From Linyphia triangularis (taxonomy: Eukaryota; Arthropoda; Arachnida; Araneae; Linyphiidae): a stretch of 64,000 nt of DNA. The translations under genes and the position numbers were made by a program. Under the pieces are notes generated by a model that did not search any database, was not told the origin of the DNA, and saw only the letters and a program-made list of their open reading frames with translations. Below are positions 22,686 to 33,699 of the stretch, piece after piece (position 1 is the stretch's first letter; each line of letters starts with the position of its first letter). Location of the stretch: contig OZ021725.1 of the NCBI GenBank assembly GCA_963978545.1, positions 9,985,346 to 10,049,345 on the forward strand, in the 5' to 3' direction.

Positions 22686-24075
22686 TGTCTGGTAATCCAC
22701 TTGCCCTCATCTGATCGGATTGAAACTTGGCATATAGATTCGATGTCGATGACAATGCACTCTATCGATTTTCTCACTAAAAGGCTACTGTTACACATGA
22801 TTCTATTATCGCTTCCTAGTACGAATAAATCAACTTGGCGTAATACAATCGTGCTCATATTTTAAAGAGATATTCGTTGTCGATAAGCTTGCATTCTATC
22901 AAGTTTTAGGGGCTCTCACTGTCACTAAAAGTCTGCTTTTACACATGCTTTTATGTATGCAGTACAAATAAACCAAATTGCCGTCATTCAAGCACGCTGG
23001 AATTCGACAGATAGATTCGTTGTCTATAGGAATGCATTTTATGAAATTTTGGGGTCCATCACTATCATGCAATAATTACTTTTAAACACTTTTAGTCCGA
23101 GAGGCGACTGCAATGTTTGGACCCCATCGAACATCATTCTGATTTTCTTATGGAAATTGGAGAAAAGTGAGTAGATTACAAATCCACTGGTCTGCCGTGG
23201 CAAAAATGGCCGAAACTGATCAAAAATCGCTTTTACACACGCTTCTATTTTCAGAATACTAATAAACCAACTTGCCGTCATCAAATCGCATTGAAATTTG
23301 ATAGATGGATTCGTTATCGTAAGGTTACCACGTATCAAATTTTGGGGAGTGTTACTGTCACTATAAGCCCGCTTTTTACACAAGATTGCATTATCACTTC
23401 GCAATACGAATAAACAAACTTGAAGTCATCCAATCGAGCTCATATTTGCGAGATATATTCGTTGTCGATAAGCTTGCATTCTATCAAATTTTGGGGGCTT
23501 TCGCTGTCATTTAAAGGTCGCTTTTACACACGCTCTATTAGGCGGTTGAAATCATTAATACACCTACTTCCCGTCTTCCAAACGAACAGAAACTTTAAAA
23601 GTTGACTAATACACTCGCTGTCGATGGTAATGCTTTCTATCGAGTTTTGGGACTGTCACACAAAGACCGATTTTACACACGTTTCTATTGCCTTACGTCA
23701 GGTTAATCAGCTTTTACTCACTTTCTATTATCTAAATACCAAGCTTTATTCAAACATGGTCAATTTGGCGAGATTTAATCAATGAAACCTTCCACTATTA
23801 AGATTGACGAGGCTAAATCTCTTCGGAAGACTAAGTTACCACTTTCCGTCATCCAGTCAAGCTGAATCTTGACATATAGACTCTTTGTGAATGAAAAATA
23901 TATTCAATCAAGTTTAGGGGCAAACAAGAAGTTAGAAAATAGTTCTGCATGGGACTTTTGTTCTTAGTAGTCGAGCACTATGAAAACTCGATCTGAACCG
24001 AATAAGTTGCAATTGCATATAAAAATTGGCAGTGCATACTAAAAGCTTTATTTTTATGGGTTATATTATTATTAC
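22686..24075 (+). repeat. Family D tandem array (longest copy)
   Basis: At least six diverged units spaced about 135-150 bp, marked by CTTGCC-like starts near 22700, 22834, 22978, 23271, 23420 and 23569. Each has an ATTCTATCAAATTTTGGGG-like block and a CGCTTTTACACACGCTTCTA-like block. It ends in the common tail near 24010-24075 with a few ATT units. A family A fragment (23093-23228) interrupts it. Small frames here are not genes. Confidence 0.65.
23093..23228. mobile_element. Family A left-arm fragment inside family D
   Basis: A clean left terminus (TAGTCCGAGAGGCGACTGCA) and about 135 bp of arm, then an abrupt return to family D. Confidence 0.65.
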
Positions 24076-24237
24076 GTATACTTAAACCTAGATAAATAAG
24101 AAAATGTTAAAAAAATAATTGGAACTTTAAAAAATTACCCATGAATTTTTATTTTTTAATACCGTTGTATTTAGCAACAATTTAAAGCTACATTTCAGAT
24201 TTCAAAAATACATAATGCGCCCAGCTTGTTATACATT

Positions 24238-24811
24238 TTTACTTTCAATTGTACTCCATATGAATATATACATAGGGTAATGAAAGTATAGCATTCGATC
24301 CAAAAAAAAAAAATTTAAAATCGATTTTTTGCTTTTCTCCACGTTTTGGAACATCCTGATTTCAAAAAAGTGATCTAGAAAAAATTTCTGTCTGCGTGTG
24401 TGTGTCTGTGGTCAGAAAATTGACCTACGATGTTCAAATTTGGTAAGAGATTTAGTGGCGGTCATGGGACCTACCATTTAGGTTTTCGTCAAAATTGCAC
24501 ATGCGCATAAGGTAGTTGACATTGAAAAATCATGTTTTTCAATGATTGCTAAAAAACGGCTCTAACGATTTTGATAAAAATCACTGTGATAATGCCTCAT
24601 AAGGTGTTCTAAACATCCCCACCTCCGAAATTTCCGTAAAAATGTTTTAATGTCGTAAAAAGTGGGAAAATGAATGCCTTCAAAACAGAGTTCTCTTTCA
24701 TTGAGCATACCTCATCAACGATCGTTTTTTCTTCTCTCCTCAGTTTCGCTTATAATAAAGGATAACATAAGGATTATCGAAAAGTATATCGCTAAAATCA
24801 CCATTTTGGTG

Positions 24812-24849
<38 letters not shown>

Positions 24850-24905
24850 TTATTTAAAGATCTATACAATAGTTATCGCAAAAAATATCGCCAAACTGGC
24901 AATTT
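24238..24905 (-). mobile_element. Family B, copy 3
   Basis: Near-complete minus-strand copy without insertion, useful as the reference order of blocks: GGGTAATGAAAGTATAGCAT at 24276, CATGGGACCTACCATT near 24465, TCTCTTTCATTGAGCATACC near 24693, and a long T run at 24817-24844. The outer terminus is truncated. Confidence 0.65.
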
Positions 24906-25037
24906 ATTTGTGTGAAAATCTTCAATTTGTATCTGTTTATCAAGTGCTTAGAGTTTATTTAACAATTTGCTCAATGTGAAACGTTGGTAACTTGAGTGAT
25001 AAAGATTTAAATGCACCTTTCAGTTGGAATAATAAAG

Positions 25038-25385
25038 CTATACTAGCTGCGTGGCCCGTCGTTGACGGATAAACTCAGTTTTTGGTACTAAATAAAAGTA
25101 ATATAAAAGTTTATCACCCCATTGTAAATTCATTCTTTGTTCGTTTAGTTCGGCATGTCTTAGCCGATCGGCTTCTAAACGAACGGCACGCATCTCCGAT
25201 GTTTCTCTACTCCTTACAGACTCCTGGCGTCGCCGTTGCGACGCTAATCTGTCCTCTGGGGAAATGTCCGGCTGCCGCAAAGTCGAAGCTTCTTGGTTGT
25301 CATTTTGTAATTCGTTCCTCTTTAAACGTTTTTGAAAAACTTTTTTGTCGATTTTGCTTAATGATGGGCGTTTTTTTCTAGGCAT
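25038..25385 (-). CDS. Helitron-associated N-terminal ORF fragment
   Basis: 115 residues from an ATG 280 bp inside the Helitron. It is highly charged, starting MPRKKRPSLSKIDKK, with Arg/Glu-rich stretches (EDRLASQRRRQESVRSRETS, then RAVRLEADRLRHAELNEQR). Similar Arg/Glu-rich N-terminal regions precede the Rep/helicase of arthropod Helitron proteins, as I remember the family. The Rep and helicase domains are absent. The frame runs a few bases past the Helitron 3' end, so the last residues are host sequence. Confidence 0.5.
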   Translation of the reverse strand: MPRKKRPSLSKIDKKVFQKRLKRNELQNDNQEASTLRQPDISPEDRLASQRRRQESVRSRETSEMRAVRLEADRLRHAELNEQRMNLQWGDKLLYYFYLVPKTEFIRQRRATQLV

Positions 25386-25665
25386 TGTGAATGTAGAATA
25401 TCATTTGCGATTTTCAAAACAAACCAAACGAAGATTGTCATTCAGTTGCCATTCAGGAAATACTAAATTGTGTCTGCTTAAAAACACAAAAAAAAAATTA
25501 TTTCGGAAATTTTAAAACTCAATTAAAATTAAAAATATATCGCCTATTTTACTCCTGGTCGTTTAATTAAGCGATATACCAAATTTCATCCTAATCCGTT
25601 AGGTAGTTTTTACGTGAAACGGTCCCCAAATCCGTGTGACAAAAAGTCAGTTTTATTTGTATAGA
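25043..25665 (-). mobile_element. Small Helitron
   Basis: On the minus strand the unit begins TCTATACAAATAAAACTG and ends in CTAG. A CCGTC-GTT-GACGG stem-loop lies about 10 bases before the end. It is inserted between A and T with no target duplication. These are the defining features of Helitrons. It is 623 bp and carries only the start of a coding region (25038-25385), so it is non-autonomous. Confidence 0.8.
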
Positions 25666-25719
25666 TAACTAGTGAACAATTACAAACTGAAAGACCAAGT
25701 CAGTTTAACCAAACAGTCA

Positions 25720-26150
25720 TTGTCACATCCTGATTCCCCGGTGCTTATCTAATTACTTCTTGAAACTCCTTACATTCACAGAATGTTCAAAATTACGAGC
25801 AAATAATTCCAATCGTTGACTATTCTATTGAAAAATAGAATTTTAGTCCTTTCCTATCAAATTGTGATTTGAATAATTTGCAACCATTTCCTCGTGGTCT
25901 TATTGTCAGAAGGAAATTCTGAACAAATAACTTCCCCCTGTGTAATAAATTTAAACGACTAAATCAAATCCCCCCCTTGCCATTACAAGATAAAGAATGG
26001 AGAGCTCAGAAAAATACACTATGCTCGCGTTATTATAAATTCACCTCTTCGGAACTGTCTGTGTCGTAGAGAAATTAACGATAGCATCTGCTTAATATCT
26101 TATTGCATAACAATCTCATCCAAGATTAATTTAGTGCCCATTCCCAAAGG
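25720..26150 (-). pseudogene. Non-LTR retrotransposon ORF2 C-terminal relic
   Basis: The minus strand reads, with stops and shifts, RPRGNGCKLFKSQFDRKGLK then FYFSIE*STIG, which resembles the tail of jockey-type ORF2 proteins (TRGHxxKLxK...RxxFFSxRVVxxWN). Several stop codons make it non-functional. It is a different lineage from 50029-51186. Weakly supported. Confidence 0.4.
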
Positions 26151-26194
26151 TTTACCACACAGAGATGTGTTTCTAATCTGAAAGAGTGTATTAA

Positions 26195-26857
26195 TAGTCC
26201 GAGAGGCGACTGCAATTTTTGGACCCCATCGAACATTATTCTGAATTTTTTATAGAAATTGGACAAAAGTGAGCAGATTACGAATCTACAGGTCTGTCGT
26301 GACAAAAATGGCCGAAACTGATTAAAAATCGACTTGGAATGAGTTGGACTAAAATCCGATTGCCGAATATGTCATAACTTGCCAAAAAGAGAACATACTT
26401 TTTCGTCTGGAAACCCACTGCATTTTGATTTTCAATGAGAAAAAGCGCAAACGATTTCTGATCTCTGGCTCGGAAAACTTGTATCTTTTAAAATTAAGAC
26501 AAATTGGCGACATCAGATACGTCATCAGTGACGTAATGTTTCTTGCCAATTTGGCTAATTTGGGAAAGATGCAAGTAGGCCATAGCCACACATCTGAATA
26601 GTCTGCAACCTTCTTAATTGAAAATTAAAGAGTGAGGGTTACCAAATAAATAAAAATGCTCAGTATTTGGCAAGTTATGGCGCATTTAGCAATTGGAATT
26701 AGTTCAACTTATTAAAAGTCGATTTTTGCCCTAGTTTCGGCCATTTTTGACACGGCATACCAGTGGATTCTTAGTCTACTCACTTTTGTCCAATTTCTAT
26801 AAAAAATTCCAAATGATGTTCGATGGGGTCCGAAAATTGTAGTCGCCTCTCAGTTTA
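26195..26857. mobile_element. Foldback MITE, family A, copy 4
   Basis: 663 bp, TA at both ends, arms intact. The central palindrome lies at about 26516-26536. The 80-codon minus frame inside matches frames in other copies only because the DNA is shared. Confidence 0.75.
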
Positions 26858-26951
26858 TAATCCATTAGTTTATCTCTGTTTTACATAAAAGGCCACTTTC
26901 CAAAGAGTCACAACTCCGAAACTTAATATAAATGTCAACAAAGCCACACAT

Positions 26952-27720
26952 AAACTAGGGATGTGGAACATCGCGCAACTTTCAATTAGACCATTATACT
27001 GATGTGGATTGGTGTCAGTTACCTTTTTTATATTTTCATCCTCCATTTAGCAAAAAGGGCCAGTTTGGCGATATTTTTGGCGATAATTCCTAAATGGGAC
27101 GTAAAAAAAAAAAATGGTGATTTTGGCGATATAATTTTCTATAGTTCGTACGTTATCCTCTTTTGTAGTTTAAACAGGGAAAGTAGAAAAATAGTCGTTG
27201 ATGAGCAATGCTCAAAGAAAGAGAACTCTGTGTTGAAGACATTCGTTTTTCAACTTCTTACGCCTTTGAAGACATCGTTTTTAAATTTTTCAGCATTTAT
27301 AGCTTTTATACAGGAATTTCGGAGGTGGGAATGTTTATAACATCTTAAAAAGCAATAGCACAAAGATTTTAATATAAATTGTTGGAATCATTTTTTAGTA
27401 ATTACTGAAAAACATGATTTTTTTTTTTCAAGGTATGTCAATGTTTCAACCTATGCGCATGCGCAATTTTGATCAAAACCTTAATGGTAGCTCCCATGGC
27501 CTCTATTAACCCATACACTAAATTTGGACATCATAGGTCAGTTTGTTCGTGGGTTATGCTGACCACTTACACACAGACAGACATTTTTTTCTAGACAACT
27601 TTTGGAATTCAGAATGTTCCAAAACGTGAGGAAATGCAAGAAATCTATTTTTTTTTTTTTTAACCAAAAACAATACTTATATTTCCATATTGTAAACATA
27701 TGGTAAATTGAAAATAAAAA
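26952..27720 (+). mobile_element. Family B, copy 4
   Basis: Plus-strand copy starting AACTAGGGATGTGGAACATC and ending after the CATATGGTAAATTGAAAATA block. A 112-codon frame at 27002-27340 is not shared in open form with other copies and has no recognisable domain. Confidence 0.65.
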
Positions 27721-27811
27721 GTAAGATATTGTTATTTAGATTAAGCAGCATGTAGGGGTCAAAAAAGAGTCAAACGTGCTTAACGTGGAACATCTCGAAG
27801 ATGTTTTACGT

Positions 27812-28539
27812 TTAAGGGGACATGGGACACTGAAATCACCAAAAATGACGTTTTTTGTTTTCATTCTATAAAAATTGCTTATGCCACTAGCTTTAATTTC
27901 GCGTTTGAATTTTTGAAATCCGATGATTTTAAGTGGTAAAATCTTTATTTTAACTAACTATTTTAACGCATCGCACACTTGTTGGCAAAGGCTAAAAATG
28001 CGTTTTTCTCAGCTTTGCTTTTTCCCATTTTACTTATGTTCGAAAAGCTCCTTGCGATTCATTTTTTGATAAATCCACCTAATTTTTTTGTATTAATAAT
28101 TTTTAATGTACTATAAAGAAATTTACACGTGCTTTTTTATGTCACATAATTTTTTATATTTTTTTTCATGTTGGGAATTTGAAGTATGTGCATTTTTTAA
28201 TGAGAAATCACTGGCGCCAAGTTTGAAATTTTATTTCTGTTCAACTATTGCACCTAAAGATAAAAGCATGTTTGAAAATGTTTATAATATATTGATAAAC
28301 AACTTCAAATTTTTCTTTCATGTTCGTCAAAATATTGTGTCGCGAGGAGCATTTTGGAAAAAAATTAAAATTTCGTGTTATTTTAATGCATTTTTCTCAA
28401 TAATTTACTCTCTATTTTATATTATCTGCTCAAATTGTGTTGTTTTGTTTAAAGTCACATCTTCTATGTTTATGCCAAATTTTATTTAATTCTTGGCAAA
28501 ACTAAAGAATTTTGGCAAAAGTGTCCTATGTCCCCTTAA
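27812..28539. mobile_element. TTAA element 3 (termini GGGGACATGG)
   Basis: TTAA at both ends, termini GGGGACATGGGACACT and the inverse of GTGTCCTATGTCCCC, 728 bp. It shares GCTCCTTGCGATTCA at 28047 with element 1. The 127-codon frame at 28106-28489, Phe- and Tyr-rich, has no recognisable family and lies wholly inside the element; it is probably chance. Confidence 0.82.
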
Positions 28540-28942
28540 GGTGTTCTAAATAACCCACCTCTGAAATTTCCGTAAAAATGCTTTAACGGCGTAAAAAGTT
28601 GGAAAACGAATGTTTTTAACAGAGTTCTCTTTGCTTGAACATAGATCATCAAAGATCGTTTTTCCACGTGTCCTCGGTTTCACTTATAAGAAAGGGTAAT
28701 ATAAGAATTATCGAAAAGTATATCGCCAAAAAACATCATTTTGGCGAAGTTTTTTTTTTTTTTTTTTTTTTTTTTTTCTTTTTTTAAACAAAAGACCCAT
28801 ATAAGAATTATCGTAAAAAATATCCCTAAACTTGCAATTTTTTTCTTAGTGAATGATTGAAATATAAAATCGATAAATGACACAAATCCACATCAGCAAT
28901 ATATTGTAATTGAAAGTTGTGCTATGTTCCACACCCCTAGTT
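28540..28942 (-). mobile_element. Family B, copy 5, truncated at the TTAA element
   Basis: Minus-strand copy from its terminus near 28942 to GGTGTTCTAAATAACC at 28541. Other copies read ...TTAAGGTGTTC here, so a host TTAA sat at this point. The expected other half is not found across the TTAA element, so flanking DNA was lost or rearranged. Confidence 0.6.
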
Positions 28943-29130
28943 ATGCTTCGGGACAGAAGAATGAGGTATATGGTATCCAACTTAAGAGGAAGTCCCAGTA
29001 AGGATCATTTTCTATACTCACTATGTTACAATCTTCTAGCCTAATGCATGTAGAAACTACTTTCTTTAAGACCTTGAAATTGGTGAGTAGGTACGAAAAA
29101 GATCACCTAATGAAATGACATAAATTGTTT

Positions 29131-29430
29131 TAGATTGAGAGGCGACTGTAATTTTTAGACCCCATCGAACATTATTCTGAATTCTTTATAGAACTTGGAG
29201 AAAAGTGAGTAGATTACGAATCCACTGGTCTGCCGTGGCAAAAATGGACGAAACTGGTCAAAAATCTACTTTTGATAAGTTGAACTAAATCCAATTGCCA
29301 AATGCGACATAACTTGCCAAATAATGAGGTTTTTTTTTTTTTTTTGGTAACCCTCACTCTTTAATTTTCAATTAAGAAGGTTGCAGACGATTCGGATGTG
29401 TGGCTATGGCTTACTTGCATCTTCCACAAC
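29131..29430. mobile_element. Family A left half
   Basis: It starts TAGATTGAGAGGCGACTG and follows the family to the GGCTTACTTGCATCTTCCAC block, then stops just before the central palindrome. Confidence 0.65.
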
Positions 29431-29570
29431 TATGTGTAATGTAGTCAGATCTCTGAAATTGGATGCAAATGCCCTCATGGACAAATAGAACTAGGAGAGT
29501 GGACCATCGCATAACTTTCAATTTCACTATAATACTGACGTGGATTTGTGTCGTTTACCGTTCTTATTTT

Positions 29571-30362
29571 TAACACGCTTTTATTAGCTTCAGATGTATG
29601 TATGTATGTAACGGAATCTTTGAACATGATTTTGATCCCCTTCAAAACGTCGGATTAACTCGAAATTTGGCATACTTATTAAGGACCGATGACAATTCAA
29701 TAAGTTTGTCGCTTTATCACAAGGATTAACTCGTGTTGCCCTTGCGCCGTTAAATTCCTACCAACCAACCTTCTCCGGAATCGAACCCTGGGGTGCCGTT
29801 TGAAAGATTTGTCGTTTGAACGACATTTATACAAAGAGTGTTTTTTTTGGTCCCATTATCCTTACCAGGATCTTCAGGATTAGTGATTTTTCATATTCAG
29901 AGACACGGTAGTGTTTTGTGCCAAGTAATACGGCGTGTACTAAGGCATACACATGACTTACATTTGAGACAAGCATGTGACTATTGGCAGAAACAACTGG
30001 AGAGTTTTGTACACTAACTAACAAAAAATTATAGTTTACAGAAAAAATAATTAATAGTTTAAAAACTAAAAAAACGCGCTTTTATAGAAAAGTGAACTAA
30101 AAAGTAGAAAATAATTTTAAATAAGTTTGAAATAAGAATAGAGTGATTAACTAGAAATATTTATTTTATCGTAAAAAAGCGTGGGGTGCTTGATGTCAAT
30201 TGTTGAAAATATCTTATAAAGCACCCCACGCTTTTTTACGATAAAATAAATATTTCTTGTTAATCACTCTATTCTTATTTCAAAATTATTTAAAATTATT
30301 TTCTACTTTTTAGTTCACTTTACTATAAAAGCGTATTTTTTTAGTTTTTTAAACTATTAATT
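29571..30362. mobile_element. Insertion H with terminal hairpin
   Basis: Unclassified insertion into family B. It begins AACACGCTTTTATTAGCTTC and includes a (GTAT)n stretch. At its right end is the long hairpin listed next, whose outer part has a related CGCTTTTATAG motif. The ORF at 29827-30024 has no known family. I could not identify the transposon type. Confidence 0.5.
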
Positions 30363-30366
30363 ATTT
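30045..30366. repeat. Near-perfect inverted repeat, ~147-nt arms, 27-nt loop
   Basis: The left arm 30045-30191 is the inverse of 30219-30366 with only a few mismatches and single-base indels. Examples: AAAAAAGCGTGGGGTGCTT pairs with AAGCACCCCACGCTTTTTT, and AAATAATTAATAGTTT pairs at the base. The loop is AT-rich. A transcript from either strand would form a long duplex. Confidence 0.92.
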
Positions 30367-31149
30367 CATCATTCATTTAGAATAAGTGGTCAGTTTGGCG
30401 ATATTTTTTGTCATGATTCGTGTATGGGTCTTTACAAAAAACTTCCAAAATGAAGATTTTGGCGATATACTTTTCGATAATCCTTATGTTATCCTTTACT
30501 ATAAGTGAAACTGAGGAGAAAAGAAAAAGCGATCTTTGATGTGGTATGTTTTTGGAAAGAGAACTCTGTGTTGAAAGCATTCATTTTTCAACTTTTTACG
30601 TAATTAAAGCATTTTTACGGGAATTTCGGAAGTGGGAAGGTTTAAAACACCTTAAGAGTCATTACCACAGTAATTTTTATCAAAATCGTTAGAGCCGTTT
30701 TTTAGCAATCATTGAAAAACATGATTTTTTCAATGGCAGATACCTTATGCTCATCCGCGATTTTGACGAAAACCTTAATGGTAGGTCCTGCTCACCAAAT
30801 TTGAACATCATAGGTCAATTTTTGCGGGAGTTATGCTGACCACGTACACACAGACCGACATTTTTTCTAAATCACTTTTTTGAAATCAGAATATTTCAAA
30901 ACCCGGTGAAATGCAAAAAAAAAAAAAAAAAAAAAAAAAAATTACCGAATATTATACTTTTAGTACCCTATGTATGCATATGAGTAATTGGAAATAAAAA
31001 AAATAAGTTATTGTGATGTCGATTACCAACTTTAAGGGTTCGAAAAAGGGTTTCGCTTTCCGATTGAGTGATATACATATGTCCCGCTTTCCAAATAGCC
31101 TAAAACTATGGAATTTTGCTCAAATGTCAACATGAGAAAGCATAGAAAT

Positions 31150-31758
31150 AAACTAGGGGTATTGAACATGACACAACTTTCAATTTACACTATAATATTA
31201 GCCATTGCATTAAAATTTATGATGGTGTTATATAACGTTCGATATTTTCACTCACTTAAAAAAAAAAAAAAATGGCCAGTTTGGTGGTATTTTTGACAAT
31301 AAATTGTACAAGGGAAAAAAAAACAAAAAAAAAAAAAAAAAACAAGATGGTGAAATTGGCGATGTTATGCGATAAACCTTACTTTGTCCTTTCTTGTGCG
31401 TAATGCAGAAAAAATCAATCGTTGATGGGCGATGTCCAAGGGCACAGAACCTGTAATAAAGGCAACAGTATAGTGGTTAGCGTGCTAGCTTCTAGACCGC
31501 GAGGTTGCGGGTTCCGAGTCCCGTATTAGGTATGGGTGTTTGTAAATGCATGTTGGCTTGTCTAATGACGAATGTTTCGGCAATAATATACCCCTCGTGT
31601 TGTTGACGGTCCCAGATGATCTGAAAACAACCATCCAACTTGTAATAAAGGCACTTGTTTTTCAACTTTTTACGTTTTTATCGCATTTCTACTGAAATTG
31701 GTGATTAGAACAGTTTAAGAGGCATTAGCTCAAAGATTTTAATCAAAATGGTTAAAGT
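31150..31758 (+). mobile_element. Family B, copy 7, split by a SINE
   Basis: Starts AACTAGGGGTATTGAACATG. The sequence is interrupted by the SINE at 31465-31640 and then continues to GATTTTAATCAAAATGGTTA, where element G begins. Confidence 0.6.
31465..31640 (+). mobile_element. tRNA-derived SINE, family S1, copy b
   Basis: A box TAGTGGTTAGCGTGCTAGC and B box GGGTTCCGAGTCCCG, body as in 2950-3125. TGTAATAAAGGCA occurs at 31452-31464 and again at 31641-31653 as a 13-bp target-site duplication. This shows recent retroposition by target-primed reverse transcription. Confidence 0.88.
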
Positions 31759-33672
31759 GAGGCAGTGAACGAAAAACCAAGTGTATTGCTAGATGCTCGG
31801 TCTACAAGGATATAATCCTGAGTTTTCAAACGAGTATGACGTCACAATCGAAAGCCAACTTTTCTCTCGATGACTTTTATACCTGCGATTCTGTGAAACG
31901 AAACTGTGAATGCTGTTTGAACTTGTAAATGGTGCTTGGGAGATTCTTTTTATAATTTTGAATTATTAACTATCTTCAAATTTTTCATAAGGATTATTAA
32001 AGTTTATTATTTATACTGAGAACATAATTTTCAAAATGTTTATGTGAAAGTATAATGCATCAAATGTGAATCGGTTGCATTCTTTTTCAAAGTTATTTCT
32101 GTTTTGTATACTACTATATTAAGCATTCTATTTTCCTGTCAGCTTTTATTAAGGGGGTCCGGTACCGAAAATAAAAAAAAACTTTATTTACGTACATTTT
32201 TATGTAAAAAATTTATTTTATGTATGAGATACTATTTATATATCTTTGAGAAAATGTTTTTTTTAAATATTGTGTTTAGTTATTTAAAAAAAATTTAAAA
32301 ACCAAGAAAAATCCATAATAATTGATGTTTGCGTATTTTGAAATAAGTCAAGAAAAAATAAATTTTTTTTCAAAGTGAAAGCTTTCTGTAATACATAATT
32401 ATATAAAGAAAATTTTGTCCTCACAGAATTTTGATAGGTGAATTAAAAAAAAATTAAAAAAATTCTCAAAGTTAAAATATTGAAATTTTTGCTTTTTTTT
32501 TATGTTATCTTTTACGCTAAATGTTATATTTTAAAACAGAATTTAAAAAGTAAAATTCTGTGAAGACAAAATATTTAAAACTATATAAATTAAATGCTCC
32601 AAAAATTTGAATGGCCAATCGTTAATGGTTCTATAGATATATCGATTTGAATATGCAACATCTGTGAAAAACACTAGTGCTCGAAAAACGCACTTTAAGC
32701 AGACGCTTCAAAGTGTTACGCCTATTAGTGATGTTTAAATCACAGGTAATTTTTGGCGTTCTAATCACCTGAGGAATAAGATAAAAACATCATTCTCTTC
32801 AGGAATGTATGAACTATTTTTTAAAATCAGAAAAAAAAATTGGGATTTTTGAAGAAATTTCGGTACTGGACCCCCTTAAGTAGCAATTTATTAAGGATTT
32901 TCAATATTTGAATTAAGGAATCTGTCCTAGTTTTGGGCTAATTTTCTCGTTATTGTTCATGACACTCTTGATGTGAGTGTATTACTTTCAATTACCATTA
33001 GCATTCTTTATTATCCTAGCACTCCGTTCATGGAAAATCAACCAATTTCTAGAAAATTAAAAAGAATTTACTCTACTTTCAAATACTCTTAAAAAGTTTT
33101 GTAAAAATGTCATTGAATTTTAAATATATAACATTTTTAATTACGCACTAATTTATATAAACCATGTTTTGCGTTAAATCTAGATGAGAGAAGTTTCTTA
33201 AGTATCAAAAGATAATTTTATTTGTGGGAGAAATGCTCAATTTCTTCGTAAAGGAATTTTCGGTTGATGCTAATGAAGTAAAATATTATTTAAATAATTT
33301 GTTTGCATTTTAATGTCTAAGAAAAATTTTACTGATTTCAGTGTAAACACCAATCAGTTTTGAAACAACAAGCTTTTGAATGATTTAATTTTGAACGAAT
33401 TAATATTTTAAATTTATTCCCTAAATTTATAACAATTTTAAATGTATTCCTATACTTTAATTCAGAATAGACTACGTAGTTAGGCATTGTAAATATTCTA
33501 ACTTTGATGCTTCTTTACCCATTGTGTTTGTATGCAATCTTACCTAAGCAGCGGTCTGGTGATGGGTTTTGGATGTGACGTCACGATCTGGTTGTTTCGG
33601 ACCTGACACAACTAACACTCCGCTCACGAAATTGAGCATCTAGCAAGACACTTGGTTTTCTCGCACGGCCTC
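31759..33672. mobile_element. TIR element G with nested TTAA element
   Basis: The left end GAGGCAGTGAACGAAAAACC, followed by AAGTGTATTGCTAGATGCTC, is matched in inverse at the right end (GAGCATCTAGCAAGACACTT, then GGTTTT...GCC). Both arms hold a TGACGTCA site (31839, 33577). No transposase is visible in the remaining ~1.2 kb. It interrupts family B on the left. The target duplication is not evident. Confidence 0.6.
32149..32879. mobile_element. TTAA element 4 (termini GGGGGTCCGGTACCGAAA)
   Basis: TTAA on both sides, 731 bp, inverted ends of about 18 bp (the right end reads TTTCGGTACTGGACCCCC). An inverted-orientation copy lies at 41287-42020. The short Tyr/Phe-rich frames inside are not conserved as ORFs. 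Confidence 0.87.
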
Positions 33673-33699
33673 GATATTGTTACTAACTTTTTATTATAT

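Larger units (their letters stand above)
29489..31000 (+). mobile_element. Family B, copy 6, split by a 0.8-kb insertion
   Basis: The terminus AACTAGGAGAGTGGACCATC at 29489 runs to about 29570 (CGTTCTTATTTTT) and resumes near 30362 (TTTCATCATTCATTTAG), the order seen uninterrupted at 14709. It ends near 31000 after an A run of about 28. Confidence 0.65.

Noticed and set aside
28106..28489. 127-codon Phe/Tyr-rich ORF as a gene
   Set aside because: Lies wholly inside TTAA element 3, low complexity, no family signature.
29641..29830. A tRNA-like B box (AATCGAACCCTGG) as another SINE
   Set aside because: No A box at proper spacing and no second copy in the window; it is part of insertion H.
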